A stretch of DNA of 64,000 bases, taken from positions 32,495,631-32,559,630 of the forward strand of contig OY821749.1 of assembly GCA_963682055.1 (NCBI GenBank), given 5' to 3'. The position numbers were made by a program, and so were the translations under genes. The notes under the pieces are model-generated. The model was not told the DNA's origin. It saw nothing but the letters and a program-made list of their open reading frames with translations, and searched no databases. This DNA is from Primula veris (taxonomy: Eukaryota; Streptophyta; Magnoliopsida; Ericales; Primulaceae). Shown piece after piece: positions 26,193-39,000 of the stretch. Positions within the stretch are counted from its first letter, which is position 1; each line of letters starts with the position of its first letter.

Positions 26193-29100
26193 TCACACAT
26201 TAAGAGCTTGAGCATGGTGACGAATGTGGTCATCGATGAAAGTGGCGATGAAATAGTAGGAGTGATCATAGCCCGGTTGGCGCCTGAGAAGTAGAGGAAC
26301 ACCGACCTTCCTACAAGCCTCGTCAAATTTCTGTGGCAGTAACTGGTCTTTAAGAAATTTGTCATCCTCGCCCTACAAAGACAAATAGAACATTACAAAA
26401 CTAAATCTGATCTATAAGAAGGCCTCACAATGAAGGCAGAGAGGGGCTGCAATTCTAACCACGGGCTAAACCAAAATCACACCAATGTAGCACAAGGAGT
26501 TCTTTAATTGCAGTTTATTTTTTGTTGGCTATCAACTGAAAAGCTGAGATTTTCTGGTTTTGGTCTTAAAAAGTAGAAGCTCCAAGCTGAATAACCCAGC
26601 TTCTTTCTCAAACTGAAGCTATCCAGCTTATTTGCTTAAAAGCAGCTAGCAAACAAGCAATGATGTTCTACAGTGGCGGTGGACATTAGGTAATTCTCAA
26701 GTTTCCGGGATGTGTCCTTTGATCTGACCAAATGAGAGTAAGTACAAAATTTCATAGTGGCATGGATTTGCATACAGATTATTTCATGTATGTGTGTAGA
26801 TTCTTTATAAAATTTCCTGATCCATCTTCTATTCTTGGCAGGGGTGTCCATTAGTAGCTTAAAAACCCTGTTTATGCCTATTTATTTATAACATGAAGAC
26901 CAACTTTTTACAATTAAATAATTTTTCTGAAGATGTCAAGCTCTTACTTGATCAATGAGAATAGTAGCACGAACATCATTGAATTTTGCTATCAGGCAAG
27001 TGGCATCATACTCCTGCACATGACAATAAAAAAATAAAGTAATTTAACTTTGCGTGCTTATACAGTATGAAAACACAAAGGGTCGTAATCAGTTAGATTC
27101 TTAAGGGTTTTACCTCCCACTCGTCTTTATTGTCACCCAAATAGTTTGTGAAAGCCTTCTGACCCCAAGGGCAATTCATAGGATTCACGACAGGTGCAAA
27201 GGCTGAAACCGACTGAAAAAGATACAAAAAAATAACTCAACTAATAGTTAAGAAAATTATTTAAGCAAAATGTAAAATCAACACCAATACATATCACACT
27301 TTAAAGCCTGCCAAGTGCATCAGAGTCTAATTAATCATTCTTGAGAAACTAAAACTTCCTTTTTTTACGAAGACCATCCTGTACGAACAATGTTGTTCCT
27401 GTGAGAGCGCAAAAGCTGGTGCTACTCAGGGCTACTTTGGTTGCAGCCTTTCAAATTTTGGATTTTCAGACTGTAAAAAAACTGGGTTAATCCGGCTTAA
27501 AGCTTTTGGTATTTTCGAGGCCATGTGTCCAGAAAATCACAAGTTTCTAAGCTGGTCAACCAAATTCGTCCGGCTCTAACACAGATAAGTAAGAAAACTG
27601 AGTTTAAAATATGCAAGCAAATGAAGCCTGAATTGAGAGAGCAAGAAGATAAACTCAAACCAAAGTAGCTAATATATAAATCTTAGCAAACAGCCAACAA
27701 CCAGACAAAGCCTACATACTAGAATTTTACGTTGATAGCATTGTTCTTGGTTTAAAAAATAGCATTTTAACCAAAAAGACATTCCATATGGACAATATAT
27801 TTTCCTGCGTCAGTAAACATTTACCTACCTTGTACTTGTCCAAGTTTTTCAAGTAGATTGTTAGAGCTCCATGTCCACCCATGGAATGACCAGATATAGA
27901 TGCATTAGATGTATCCAACTGTGGAAAGTTATCACTCAAATATTTTGGTAATTCCTTAACGACATAATCGTACATCTGCCAGTTCTTCCACTTCTCTTGC
28001 TTTGCATTGAGATAAAAACCAGCACCTGTTGCAAGGACAATTAAAAGTAAGCTATATTTACTCAGAGAAGTTCTGTTATGGTCCCAATATTTTCAGTTCC
28101 AACACTATCTTCCCTCATAATTTCAATAATTTACACCAATTGTCCCTCTTATGGGGATATACATGAAGACCACTTGTGAGGCTCTTTAAAATATAGGGAC
28201 TATTGGTGTAACTTACTCAGACTAAACTACGAAGAAAAAAATTGTCGATGTCAGAAACTATGTGAGCCAACCAGAAACTCTACCGATTTATGCTGACCAT
28301 TTGTGTTGCAATTGAAATTATGATGCAAATGCACCCCCACCCAAAAAAAAATCTCTAATTAGTTTATGGATTTGCCGACTTCTCTTTCCAAATATAATGT
28401 CTTCAGTACTAAAAAAATATTTACTATGCAGTTGAACTTACCGACACCGAAGTCCCAGTTGTCTGCCTCCCCTTCTACACCAAGGCCTCCTGTTTTGACA
28501 CCAAAAATGGAGAAAGTAAATAAGTCTGGATCAAATTATGATTAAAACAACAATGCCAAATAAACAAAAGAAAGGCAAGTTACAGTTTCATAAACCAAGG
28601 TATCGTCAAATGTCGACTTTGGACACCAACTATAAAAGTTAGCAATTAGTATCCTATCCTAACATGTTTCTTCGTTTTTGGTACACCTATATATACACAC
28701 ACAAAATCATCGTTTGGGGACTTAAAAAGGAAAAATGTGATAATTAATGTACATACATAAGCGAAAAAATGATAGTGTATAAAAAAAATTACTTTTTTCT
28801 TAATTAATGAGTATCCCTACATTTTTTCCCATTAATTATACTAACTGAACTCAATCGCAGAATAATGTAATGTTACTGTACTTATCGCCAATTTCTGTAT
28901 GTTCGTTTAAAAAATCAAAAACAGACGATACGTTATAGAAGACTGTAAAGGGAAAGGACCCCTGCCGAAGCGCTTATAATCAAATGGGTTCTCACTTACT
29001 TGGAGATGTATCGGGTACAACAAGAGCGATACCCTCAGTAGAAGCGACACGCTGGGCACCAGACTTAGCAATAAAATTCTCGTCATTGCAAGATAGGCCA

Positions 29101-32100
29101 GAAAGCCAATACAGAACCTGATTAGCACATAAAATTGCTTAATTCACTTCAACTAATAAGCCATGTAGAACAATCACGAAAAAGGCTTCCAAAAGCAGAG
29201 AACGAGATGATTAGAGGGTTTAAAGTAGCAAAAGGAAGTTGGAAGAAAGTTGACTTCCAAAATTGAAGTCAAAAAATTAAACTATGGAAGCAAGTGAAAA
29301 GTAATGCCATCACAGGTACTGATATACCCAGACTGAAAACCCAATATGAAATTGGGAGAAAAGTTGTCAAATTGAACAAGATATGATTAAAGTATTAAAC
29401 CCATTTACATATCTTTACAGTTCTATTGAAAAAAAAAAGGACTGGGCAAACCGTTGTAAAAAATGAATAGGTATGATAAATCCATATAAACAAACTGCTG
29501 CTTATTTCCTCTACATATTTTTCTCTGCAGTTTCTCAACCAGTCGGACCGGACCAGTCGGACCGGACCACTCATTCGGAAAGAAAACATTGAAATGTCTC
29601 ACAATTACAAAAAAGCTACTTATGATTGCATAACTTTCATAAGCATTAGGCACCTTATTTTATACTCATAAAATGTATGCCAGTCATTTCTCAGAAAAAC
29701 TTAACAGCCCTATTGAAAACCAAATAAATTAGGAAAAAACTAAACCCTAGCTGAAAACCCATTAAAATGATGGGGGCAGAGTAGTATTAGACACCCTACG
29801 ATAAAACCCATATGAAAAAAATTATAATTATCGGTAACCTAATATGAAAAATTAACCCTAGCTGACAATCGACAAACAAATTTGGGAAAAAGTTATAACC
29901 TTTGACAAGATATGCTAAAACCCATATACAAAAACTTAACAGTTCTGTGGAAAACCAAATAATAAAAAACTAACCCACACTGAAAATTCAATAACAAAAT
30001 TTGGGGAAAAACACGTAAAATTTGACAAGATATGCTAAAACCCATATACAAAAATTTAACAGCTCTATTGAAAACCAGAAAAAGAAAAACTAACCCTGAC
30101 TGAAAACCTAATAAGAAATTGGGAAAAAAACTGTAAACTTTAACAAGAAAACGATAAACCCATAGACACAAATTGTTCCTTTTTATTCCAGATAATCTGT
30201 TTGCAGTTTCTAATACGCATTAGACACCATGTATATATATATACACACACACACATACACACACATATATATATACAACAAAAAATTAAACAGCTCTACT
30301 GAAAATCAAAAAAGAAAAAATAACCCTGATTGAAAACCCAATAAGATATTGGGACAAAAGCTGTAAACTTTGACAAGAAATGATATACCCATATACAAAA
30401 ACTAAAACAGCATTAAAACACAACTGGTCATTGGACTACATATATCATATATGGATAGATAGATATATACAGGGGGGAAATTGACAAGATATGCTAAAAC
30501 ACATAAAAAAACTGAACAGTTCCATCAAAAATAAACTAATAAATAACTAACCCAAACTGAAAACCCAATAATAAATTGGAAAAAAAGCTGTAAACTTTGA
30601 CAAGAAATGATAAACCCATATACAAAAACTTAAGCAAATATCCAGATTTAACTGGAAAATGGACTACAGATATAGATAGATACAGACAAAGTAAGCGGCT
30701 TACAGGGAATTTAGGATTACAGGGAAAACCAAATAAATAAAAACTAACCCTAACTGAAAAATCAATAAGAAATTGGGAAAAAAACTGTGAACTTTGAAAA
30801 GAAAATGATAAACCCATATACATAAACTGAAACTGCTATATGTACATAAAAAAAACAGCTCTATTAAAAACCAACTAAGGAAAAACTAACCTTAACTGGA
30901 AAAAAAATAGGAAATTGGGGGAAAAGCTGTAAACTTTGACAATAAACGATAAACCCATATACAAAAATTTAAAATAATAATCAGATTCAACTGGAAAAGG
31001 GACTATAAATATAGATAGATTACAGGGAATAAGGAAAAACTAACCCTTTTTTGAAAAATCAATAAGAAATTGGTGAAAAGGCCGGGTAAGTTTGACAATA
31101 AAATGATAAACCTTTAACCATATACACAAACTTAAATAGTATTTACTAAGATACTTCTGGATATTGGACCAGATATATAAATATATAATATAAATAGATA
31201 GACAGATACAGAAAAATAGAGTGGCTTACAGGTAAATTAATCGGATAAGAAGAAGGGTTAGGTGAAGGGGTGTTAATATTATTTGATGAAGTTGTGAATT
31301 TGGAAATTAAATCAAAACGGAACTGAACCGGTTAAAATGTTAACCAACCCGATGACATGTTCCAAAATTCCTATTGAAAACAGGTCTATTGAAAACTAAA
31401 TAAGGAAAACTAACCCTAACCCAAAAAACAATAAGAAAATGGGGGGAAAAGCTGTAAACTTTGACAAAAATATGATAAACCCATATACAAAAACATAAAA
31501 TAATAATCAGATTCAACTGGAAAAGGGACTATAAATATAGATAGATACAGACAAAGTAAGGAAAACTAACCCTAACCCAAAAAACAATAAGAAAATGGGG
31601 GGAAAAGCTGTAAACTTTGACAAAAATATGATAAACCCATATACAAAAACATAAAATAATAATCAGATTCAACTGGAAAAGGGACTATAAATATAGATAC
31701 GGACAAAGTAAGGAAAATTAACCCTAACCCAAAAAACAATAAGAAAATGGGGAAAAAAGCTGTAAACTTTGACAAGAATATGATAAACCCATATACAAAA
31801 ACTTAAAATAATAATCAGATTCAACTGGAAAAGGGACTATAAATAGATGCAGACAAAGCAAAGAAAACTAACCCTAACCCAAAAAAAAAACAATACTCCC
31901 TCCGTTCCCGTTTAATTGTCCATTACGAAACTACCTGCAATTTTGACCGGCTTATGACGTGTATCAAAATTGTCGAAATGAATTTTTTTTTATATCTAAT
32001 CATAAAATTTAACATTTGAACTATATGATCAACTTTTGAAAATTTTCATTCTAACAATTTTGATACAAGTTATTGGCCGGTCAAAATTGCCCGTAATTTC

Positions 32101-32513
32101 GTAATGGACAATTAAATAGGAACGGAGGGAGTAAGAAATTGGGGGGAAAAGCTATAAAATTTGACAAGAATATGATAAACCCATATACAAAAACTTAAAA
32201 TAATAATCAGATTCAACTGGAAAAGGGACTATAAATATAGATAGATACAGAAAAAGTAAGGAAAAACTAACCCTAACCCAAAAAAACAATAAGAAAAAGG
32301 GGGAAAAAGCTGTAAAATTTGAGAAGAAAATAGAAAAACTTAAAAAATAAAAATAAAAAAGTGGCTTACAGGGAATTTAGAAGAAGTAGAGTTAGGTGGA
32401 AAATAAACATGGAAAGTCATAGAACAGCCCAAAAGAAGACTATTATGTTTATATCTCTTATTATATCCATCAAACATCTTTGTGCTGCTTATTTCTTCTA
32501 CTGTACTACCCAT
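26193..32513 (-). CDS. SFGH: S-formylglutathione hydrolase (esterase D family; 7 exons, 283 aa)
   Basis: Coding exons: 32513-32370, 29117-29000, 28489-28442, 28025-27829, 27212-27114, 27013-26948, 26372-26193 (852 nt with TGA). The enzyme hydrolyses S-formylglutathione to formate and glutathione in the cytosol, the second step of glutathione-dependent formaldehyde detoxification after the class III alcohol dehydrogenase/GSNO reductase. It is an alpha/beta-hydrolase: [36 protein letters not shown], the nucleophile in [10 protein letters not shown] (Ser 151), Asp 228 in QGEDDKFL, and His 261 in PGYDHSYYF form the triad. The length equals that of the family. Exon 1 ([14 protein letters not shown]...) is recognised by the conserved DGYNKRYKH and [12 protein letters not shown] and joins in phase across a 3252-bp intron filled by a degenerate tandem array. 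The other introns are short and hold MITE copies at 26497, 27428 and 28076. Exon 4 could use a GT 4 nt downstream, but phase favours 27829. Confidence 0.96.
26497..26661. mobile_element. MITE, GGCTTGTTTGGTTG-type family
   Basis: A diverged copy: TTCTTTAATTGCAGTTTATT on the left, then AGCTGAATAACCCAGCTTC in the middle and AAAAGCAGCTAGCAAACAAGC on the right, inverse to the left end. It lies in the last SFGH intron (26947-26373). Confidence 0.5.
27428..27590. mobile_element. MITE, GGCTTGTTTGGTTG-type family
   Basis: It begins GGCTACTTTGGTTGCAGCC and continues with the family interior (ACTGGGTTAATCCGGC, CAAGTTTCTAAGCTGG); the right end is worn. It lies in the SFGH intron between exons 27829 and 27212. 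Confidence 0.5.
28076..28262. mobile_element. MITE-like repeat, ATGGGGACC family
   Basis: The left part is TATGGTCCCAATATTTTCAG and the right part TAGGGACTATTGGTGTAAC, similar to the repeat at 12835-13165. It lies in the SFGH intron between exons 28442 and 28025. Confidence 0.45.
29397..32340 (-). repeat. Degenerate tandem array (about 115-156 bp units) filling SFGH intron 1
   Basis: The words GATAAACCCATATACAAAAA, CTAACCCTAACC, GGGGAAAAGCTGTAAACTTT and AATAATCAGATTCAACTGG recur in a fixed order at least 12 times. Copies anchored at 31481, 31637 and 31789 are 156 and 152 bp apart and nearly identical; the next, at 32181, is displaced by a Stowaway insertion. Copies on the left (29919, 30035, 30154, 30385, 30611, 30808, 30949) are shorter and more diverged, so the array looks youngest on the right, next to exon 1. 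Confidence 0.88.
31896..32131. mobile_element. Complete 236-bp Stowaway MITE with TA duplication
   Basis: It has ends CTCCCTCCGTTCCCG and its inverse GGAACGGAGGGAG, with TA at both borders (31894-31895 and 32132-32133). The arms pair for a long distance (TTTAATTGTCCATTACGAAA against TTTCGTAATGGACAATTAAA). It inserted into one unit of the SFGH intron array and is the best-preserved Stowaway in the window. Confidence 0.92.
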
Positions 32514-32550
32514 CTCTTTCTCTCTCTTCTCTCTCTCTCTCGACCAACTT
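32514..32550 (-). promoter_or_regulatory. GA-rich leader of SFGH
   Basis: Directly upstream of the SFGH ATG the transcript strand reads GAGAGAGAGAGAAGAGAGAG followed by AAAGAG. Such GA stretches in plant leaders are bound by BPC/GAGA-type factors in known cases; here that role is inference. Confidence 0.4.
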
Positions 32551-35500
32551 TTTTTCTAGACCAAAGAGATGACAGGTTAGTTGTGGACTAAAGCTGTGGA
32601 TCATAATTATTCAATTTTGACCGATAAATAAATATATAATCTAACTTTTATCGAAATTGAATTTTTTAAAAATTAATCTAAATAAATTTTAAAAATTTAT
32701 ATTTCAATAATTTAAGCATGATGCATCAATATTTTGGTACGGAGATACTATTATTCAATGCATTTGTGTGAATTTAAAACGAATAGTATATATTATACTT
32801 ACTCCGTACCGAAATAATTATATTGTTTTAATTTTTGGTACATTCTAAAATAAGTATCCATTTTTCTTTTTTAGTAAATTTTTTTTTTGAAATATCTCTT
32901 TTTGTTAGTTATAACATAACAAAATTATACTCTAAACCTCGTGTTTTAATTAAAAATTAGTTTTTGTTTGAATTTTTTTATTTTTTAATGTTTTTTTTTT
33001 AGTTTTTACCGAAATTGTTTCAAATACTTAGATAACACGGTTTGAAATTGAATTTTTTAAAAGTTAATCTAAACAAATTTTAAAAATTTATATTTCAATA
33101 ATTTAAGCAAGATGCACCAATATTTTGGGACGGATATATTATTATTCAATGCATTTGTGTGAATTTAAAACGAATATATATTGTACTTACTCCGTACCGA
33201 AATAATTATATTGTTTTACTTTTTGGTAGGTTCTAAAATAAGTATCCGTTTTTCTTTTTTAGTAGTTTTTTTTTTAAATATATTTTCTTGTTAGTTAAAA
33301 CATAACAAAATTATACTCTAAACCTTGTGTTTTAATTAAAAAATAGTTTTTGTTTGAAATTTTTTATTTTTTAATGTTTTTTTTTTTTACCAAAATTGTT
33401 TCAAATACTTAGATAACACGGTTTTCGAAGTATAACACTTAGTTGGGAACGGATGGAGTAGTAGTATGTTTAAAACATACATTCTGATTTATGGTTGTTG
33501 ATATAAATTTCTCATATGGACTCGTTTTGTTGCGGGGCTCTTATACACGAGACTATTACTTCAAGCCTGAGTTGTCTTGAGTCTATCAATAACCATTTTA
33601 TACATAACATCGGGACTTATATTACTACACTTCCATAAAATATAAATGTACCATTTCGGTGTTCATTTTCATGTATGGAGTTCACAAATTGTATAGTCCT
33701 GTGATATGTAACGAAACACGTCATTTATGGCGTCTAAATAAGTTTCTAATCCGATCTCACCCTATTAGACCGCTAACCAAATAACCAAACAAGGTCATAT
33801 GTTAATCTTATGCATTTCTACGGTATGTATGTAAATTGCATATCATTCTTTTCCCTAATTATTAGTACTTGTTTATTAGAATAAGATTTTTTTCTTAAAA
33901 CAAACGTTTATTTTGTTTTATCCATTTCATATTATTTAGAATTTTAGACTAACATATAAATCTTGCATTTTGATAGCACAAGAAGAACTCGTGTAAAGTT
34001 ACATTTTCACATCCTTTACAGTATAGTATGTTTTGTCGCCAAAACTCAATGGCGATGGTGCCATAATGTTAAAGTCGTTGTTCGATAATGCAGTCGTTGT
34101 TCGATAAACCCAACAAAGACTTGTGTCGAGTTAGGACACACCAAGCAATATTGAGTTTATGTGGAGATGCCATAAAATATACAAGACTTAATGAAATAAT
34201 GATTTTTAATTTGGCTACTGTATTTAATGTTCAGATTATAACGTCATAACAATACTTTCAAGTAATTTCAACTTTATATGGGCTTTACTTATATGACAGT
34301 GATGTGGTAAATTATTGACTTTGGTACTTGATTTGGTTGCTATATTTAATACAATTAAGCGTGTCATAACACGTAATGCAATAAAAATATAAAAAATATA
34401 TATAGTTATGATATAATTAAATATATGAATAATACAAAAAAAACATAATTTAAGATTTAAAAGAATTTTTGTTTGTTAAAGAGTGATAAATAGTTTTATT
34501 TTTTTTTTAGTTTTTATATTTTTATGTGACTATGATATTATTTTAATTAATATAAAATTATAGGGGTATTTTTGAAAAAAAAAACTAGATTGGACAGATT
34601 AAAAAATATAATAGAATGAAAAACAAAAATATAGGATGACAACCCAAATAACATTTAAGGTTATTTAAACAGGTAAGTCCGGATTAAAATATACATGATT
34701 ACTTAACACGTCAATATAAACTACACAACTCCCGTAAGTGGTATGTATGTACTATAAACTTATCACATTTTCAACCACTTCTCATCAAATCGTGTTTTAG
34801 TCTTGATTCAAAACCTACACATCTTGCTATGCGCCAACTTCGACAACTTACTTGTGTATCTTTCTAATATCAAACAATCGCAATACTAAAGTGTGAGTGC
34901 ACGGTGATATATGATAATTGAGTCCATCGTCATTTTTTATTCGTCCATAATTAATTATCAATACATCACCGTATCCTTACAACACACACGTCAAATATAC
35001 TTATCCAAGAAAAAGTTGTCCCAAACCAACCCCTTTCAGGTTTTGTGTAATCCCACCCCGATCTACTAAAAAATGTTAGTATAATAAACCGGTAATAAAC
35101 TGAATATCGCTAAATTTAACAACAATTTATCAATTAAAACTGTATCCAAATTTAGCGATACAAAATTAACCATCAGCGAAGCGTGTAGTTTATCAAACCA
35201 AATGAAATAAAAGATAAAAAGTTTATAACACCAACATTAACCAATTTTCAATTCCTTATCACTCCTGTAATGGTGTATTGGGTACATTTTCTCCATAATT
35301 AATTACATTATTGTATCTTTATTTCAAAAATAAAAATAAAAATTACATAGTATTCAAACTTATTGTTTGTAAAAAGTAGAATAACAACAAAAATGGCGGT
35401 TCTCAGCTACCAAAGCATATCACCTCATTAATGCACATTTTTGGCACCCTTTTCTATACATTTATATCTCTATATATTGATTTACATATATATATATATA

Positions 35501-36088
35501 TATATATATGTATATGTATGTATTGTATAAAACCATTTGTTTAAAATGAGTCAACAATTATTAACTCACCTATTTATCATTTTCAATTCTCACACGTTTC
35601 CCTTTTTTTATTATCTATAAAAAGATTTGATTTTTTTTATGTGGGTATTTTGAGATTGAGTTTATTTCTTAGTACCCAAGAAAAAAGGTTGATATTTTGA
35701 GATTCTATTTATTGGGTTTTTATTACTATTATTATTTTTTTAGTAGATGAACAACTATTTTGGGCGGATATCACGATAAATATCTGGTTTGTTGTTTTTG
35801 TCCTTTTCTTTGTGCTCAATTACGTGTCTTGATTATTTTAATTGAGTTTTGGAATAATAAGTTATGTTTTTGGGTAGTTCAACAATCTACCTATTCAGCT
35901 TTTATGAGTGAGATAGAGAAGTTGAATTTTGTTTTTATTTAAGGCAAAAATAAGCAAAATTGTGATAAGATTGGATTTTGCTATATTTGGAAAGTTAATT
36001 TATTGAAACTTGTTATAAGTACAAAGGTGTAAGAATATTGAGTTGAGAAGGAGCAAATTTGTGTGTTGGTTTTGATTTAATTGTGAAA
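32551..36088. other. Divergent promoter region between SFGH and GPDH
   Basis: The 3.5 kb separates the SFGH start (minus) from the GPDH start (plus). A TATATATTTATTTAT-like stretch on the minus strand (about 32620-32640) could be the SFGH TATA box. It also contains a duplicated Stowaway-like element (32653-33461), A/T-rich unique DNA and a (TA)n run at 35480-35510. The last 100 bp before 36089 look like the GPDH leader. Short ORFs here show no conserved features. Confidence 0.55.
32653..33461. mobile_element. Stowaway-like element with internal 380-390-bp tandem duplication
   Basis: A block starting GAAATTGAATTTTTTAAAA at 32653 and ending GATAACACGG near 33040 is repeated from 33044 to about 33423. 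Each copy contains TACTCCGTACCGAAATAATT, a Stowaway-like left end, and the whole closes with GGGAACGGATGGAGTA (about 33449), a Stowaway-like right end. The copies differ at a few percent of sites by eye. Confidence 0.7.
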
Positions 36089-39000
36089 ATGGTTGCTGGA
36101 AGTGTCGAGGCAACGCATACGCTTGCAAATGGTACGCAGAATCATAACGGTTTGGAAGAGAAACTCGATGAGTTTCGGAGAATTCTCAATAAACAGGATG
36201 GTGATATACTTAAAATCGTCGGTGTTGGGGCGGGTGCTTGGGGTAGTGTGTTTTTAGCTTTGCTTCAAGATAGTTACGGCCAGTTTCGCGATAAAGTTCA
36301 AATACGTATATGGCGAAGAGCTGGTAGAGCTGTGGATAGATCCACAGCTGAGCATTTATTCGAAGTAATCAACTCGAGAGAAGATGTGCTTCGGAGGCTA
36401 ATTAGGCGTTGTGCTTATTTGAAATACGTAGAGGCGAGGTTAGGTGATCGGATCCTGTATGCAGATGAGATTTTAAAAGATGGGTTTTGTTTGAATATGA
36501 TAGATACGCCTTTGTGTCCTTTAAAAGTTGTGACTAACTTGCAAGAGGCGGTTTGGGACGCTGATATAGTTGTGAATGGGTTACCTTCGACGGAAACACG
36601 TGAGGTGTTTGAAGAGATAAGTAAGTATTGGAGAGAGAGAAATTCAGACCCTATTATTGTGTCTTTGTCAAAGGGTATAGAAGCTGCACTACAACCCGAA
36701 CCTCATATAATTACACCTACACAAATGATCAATCGTGCAAGTAAGTTTTCTTGTTCCCAATTTATGCCTTTAAGTTCTTATATATTATGCGGTCAGAATT
36801 CAGATAAGCGTTTCTCATGGTATCTTTGCGAAACAATCATTAGTATGTAGTTAATAGCTGTTATTCCATTAACGTATATATAATTTTCGCCTACACAAAT
36901 GATAAACCGTGCAAGTTAGGTTTTCTGTTCTCATTTTTATGCCTCTGGGTTTTTGTTTATGATTTGATTAAGCCTCTTAGAAGTTGAGCTATAATCATTA
37001 TCATGACATCCATGCAAAGGAAGCTATTTTTTTTCAACATATATAAGGACTAGAGGCTTGTAGGATTTCATTATATAAGGTTTATGTTATTTTCTTACTC
37101 TTTTTGCATATTCTACTTTCTTTAGAAAAAGAAATTTGTTTTGAACTTTTGATTGCAAGAAAATGGACAAGCTAATGGGTGGAGAAGATCCCTCTTTTCC
37201 AAGAGCTGATAGTTTCATTTATAACTTCATAAAGGGCTAGTGGCTTGTATAAAATCTCATGTACACGGTTCACCTATTTTCTCCGTTTAAGTTGTCTATA
37301 TTACTTTCTGTGGAAAAAGAAGTATATTCTGATTACTAGAGAAGAAAAAGCTAATGGGTAGAGGTCTTTTAAAAAAAAAAGTCGCTGGGAAAAGAAAGAA
37401 CTATTAACATACCAACTATGTCGAAAGTCTGAAAACAAATTTTGTCTTTACATAAGTTATAGTCTTTGGTGTAATATTTTACCTTTTTGTTAACAACGCA
37501 AGCTTTATTCTAAATTAAACTCTTTTTAATGAAATCGAAATTTTTGATGTGAATATGTGGCAGCTGGTGTACCTATGGAGAACATACTATACCTGGGTGG
37601 ACCAAATATAGCAGCTGAGATTTATAACAAAGAATACGCGAATGCTCGTATTTGCGGGGCTGATAAATGGAGAAAGCCGCTTGCAAAGTTTCTAAGGCAA
37701 CCTTATTTCATTGTGTGGGATAATAGCGATTTGGTCACTCACGAAGTTATGGGCGGATTAAAGAATGTGTATGCCATTGGTGCTGGTACAAATCTTTCAA
37801 CCATTATGAACTAGTATCTAATAAATATTTTTGAAAATTTTCATTAAGTGATGTAGTTTAGACTTATTTCCCATGTATTCGCAAGGGAAAGACGTGTTTC
37901 CAAATTAGTGTTGTGCTTTTAAGAGGCATACCCTTCTGGATATGTAGTACAGTACTTCAGTAGTACCACTAAATGGAAATACAAGTCCCCACTACTACTT
38001 ATCTGGAAATATTGCTAAAATATATCATTAAGGGCTTGTTTGGTTGAAGCGTTTAAGCAAATAGGCCTGATACTTAGAGATTCAGGAAAAAGTTAGTTTG
38101 TCCACCTTACAGCTTTTATCCTTTTCAGGGAAAAAGAATAGAAAAGCTTACTATTTAAGCTGATCAACCAAATTCAAAAAAATTGAGCTAAAAACTGCAA
38201 CCAAACAAAGGCATTTATGGGACTGTTGCTAAAACTATTTACTACTACATGTATATATTTTTAAAAACTTGCATTCAATTTGGTTTGTACAGGAATGGTA
38301 GCGGCTCTAACTAATGAAAGCGCTACAAGTAAATCGGTTTATTTTGCACATTGCACATCTGAGATGATTTTTATAACACATTTATTGACCGAAGAACCCG
38401 AAAAGCTAGCTGGGCCTCTATTAGCCGATACATATGTAACGTTGCTTAAAGGGCGTAATGCATGGTACGGTCAAATGATTGCTAAAGGGGAATTAAGCCT
38501 CGACATGGGTGATAGTATCAGAGGCAAGGGAATGATCCAGGTATGAACTTTGATTGTAATTAACACTCTATGTTAAGCCTTGTTTGATAGCAGCTTTAAG
38601 CTCAGTTTTTTGTTCTTTGGTTCAGTTATCAGGCCGACTTATTTAAGGCTTCGGAAAAATTAAGCCTTCTTTAAATCAAAATTAATAATCTGTAACTGAA
38701 CAAGACTTCTATTTTTTTTAACAAAGATTGAAAGTTGAGCTCTTGAAGATGCACAACCGGACAAGCCTTTTATTTAATTAATAGATCTGGTTACCCTCTG
38801 TGAAAGCTAGTTTTCCTTGGTCATTTATGCAATTATTTTACAGGGAGTTTCTGCAGTAGGAGCGTTTTACGAACTTCTAAGTCAGCCAAGTTTGAATGTG
38901 TTGCATCCTGGAGAGAACAAAGCTGTGGCTCCTGTCGAGCTTTGCCCCCTTCTAAAAACTCTTTATACAATTCTGATATCAAGGTGAAACATTCATAGAC

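Noticed and set aside
29893..31775. Several 60-95-aa minus-strand ORFs with MYMGLS-like repeated peptides
   Set aside because: They are chance reading frames through the SFGH intron array; the repeats are not kept in frame and stops interrupt every unit.
29397..32340. Could the regularly spaced repeats be a CRISPR array?
   Set aside because: The units are contiguous tandem repeats without unique spacers, they diverge gradually, and they lie in an intron of a plant nuclear gene.
35480..35510. TATATATA run as a GPDH TATA box
   Set aside because: It is a dinucleotide microsatellite almost 600 bp from the ATG, and nothing marks a start site nearby.
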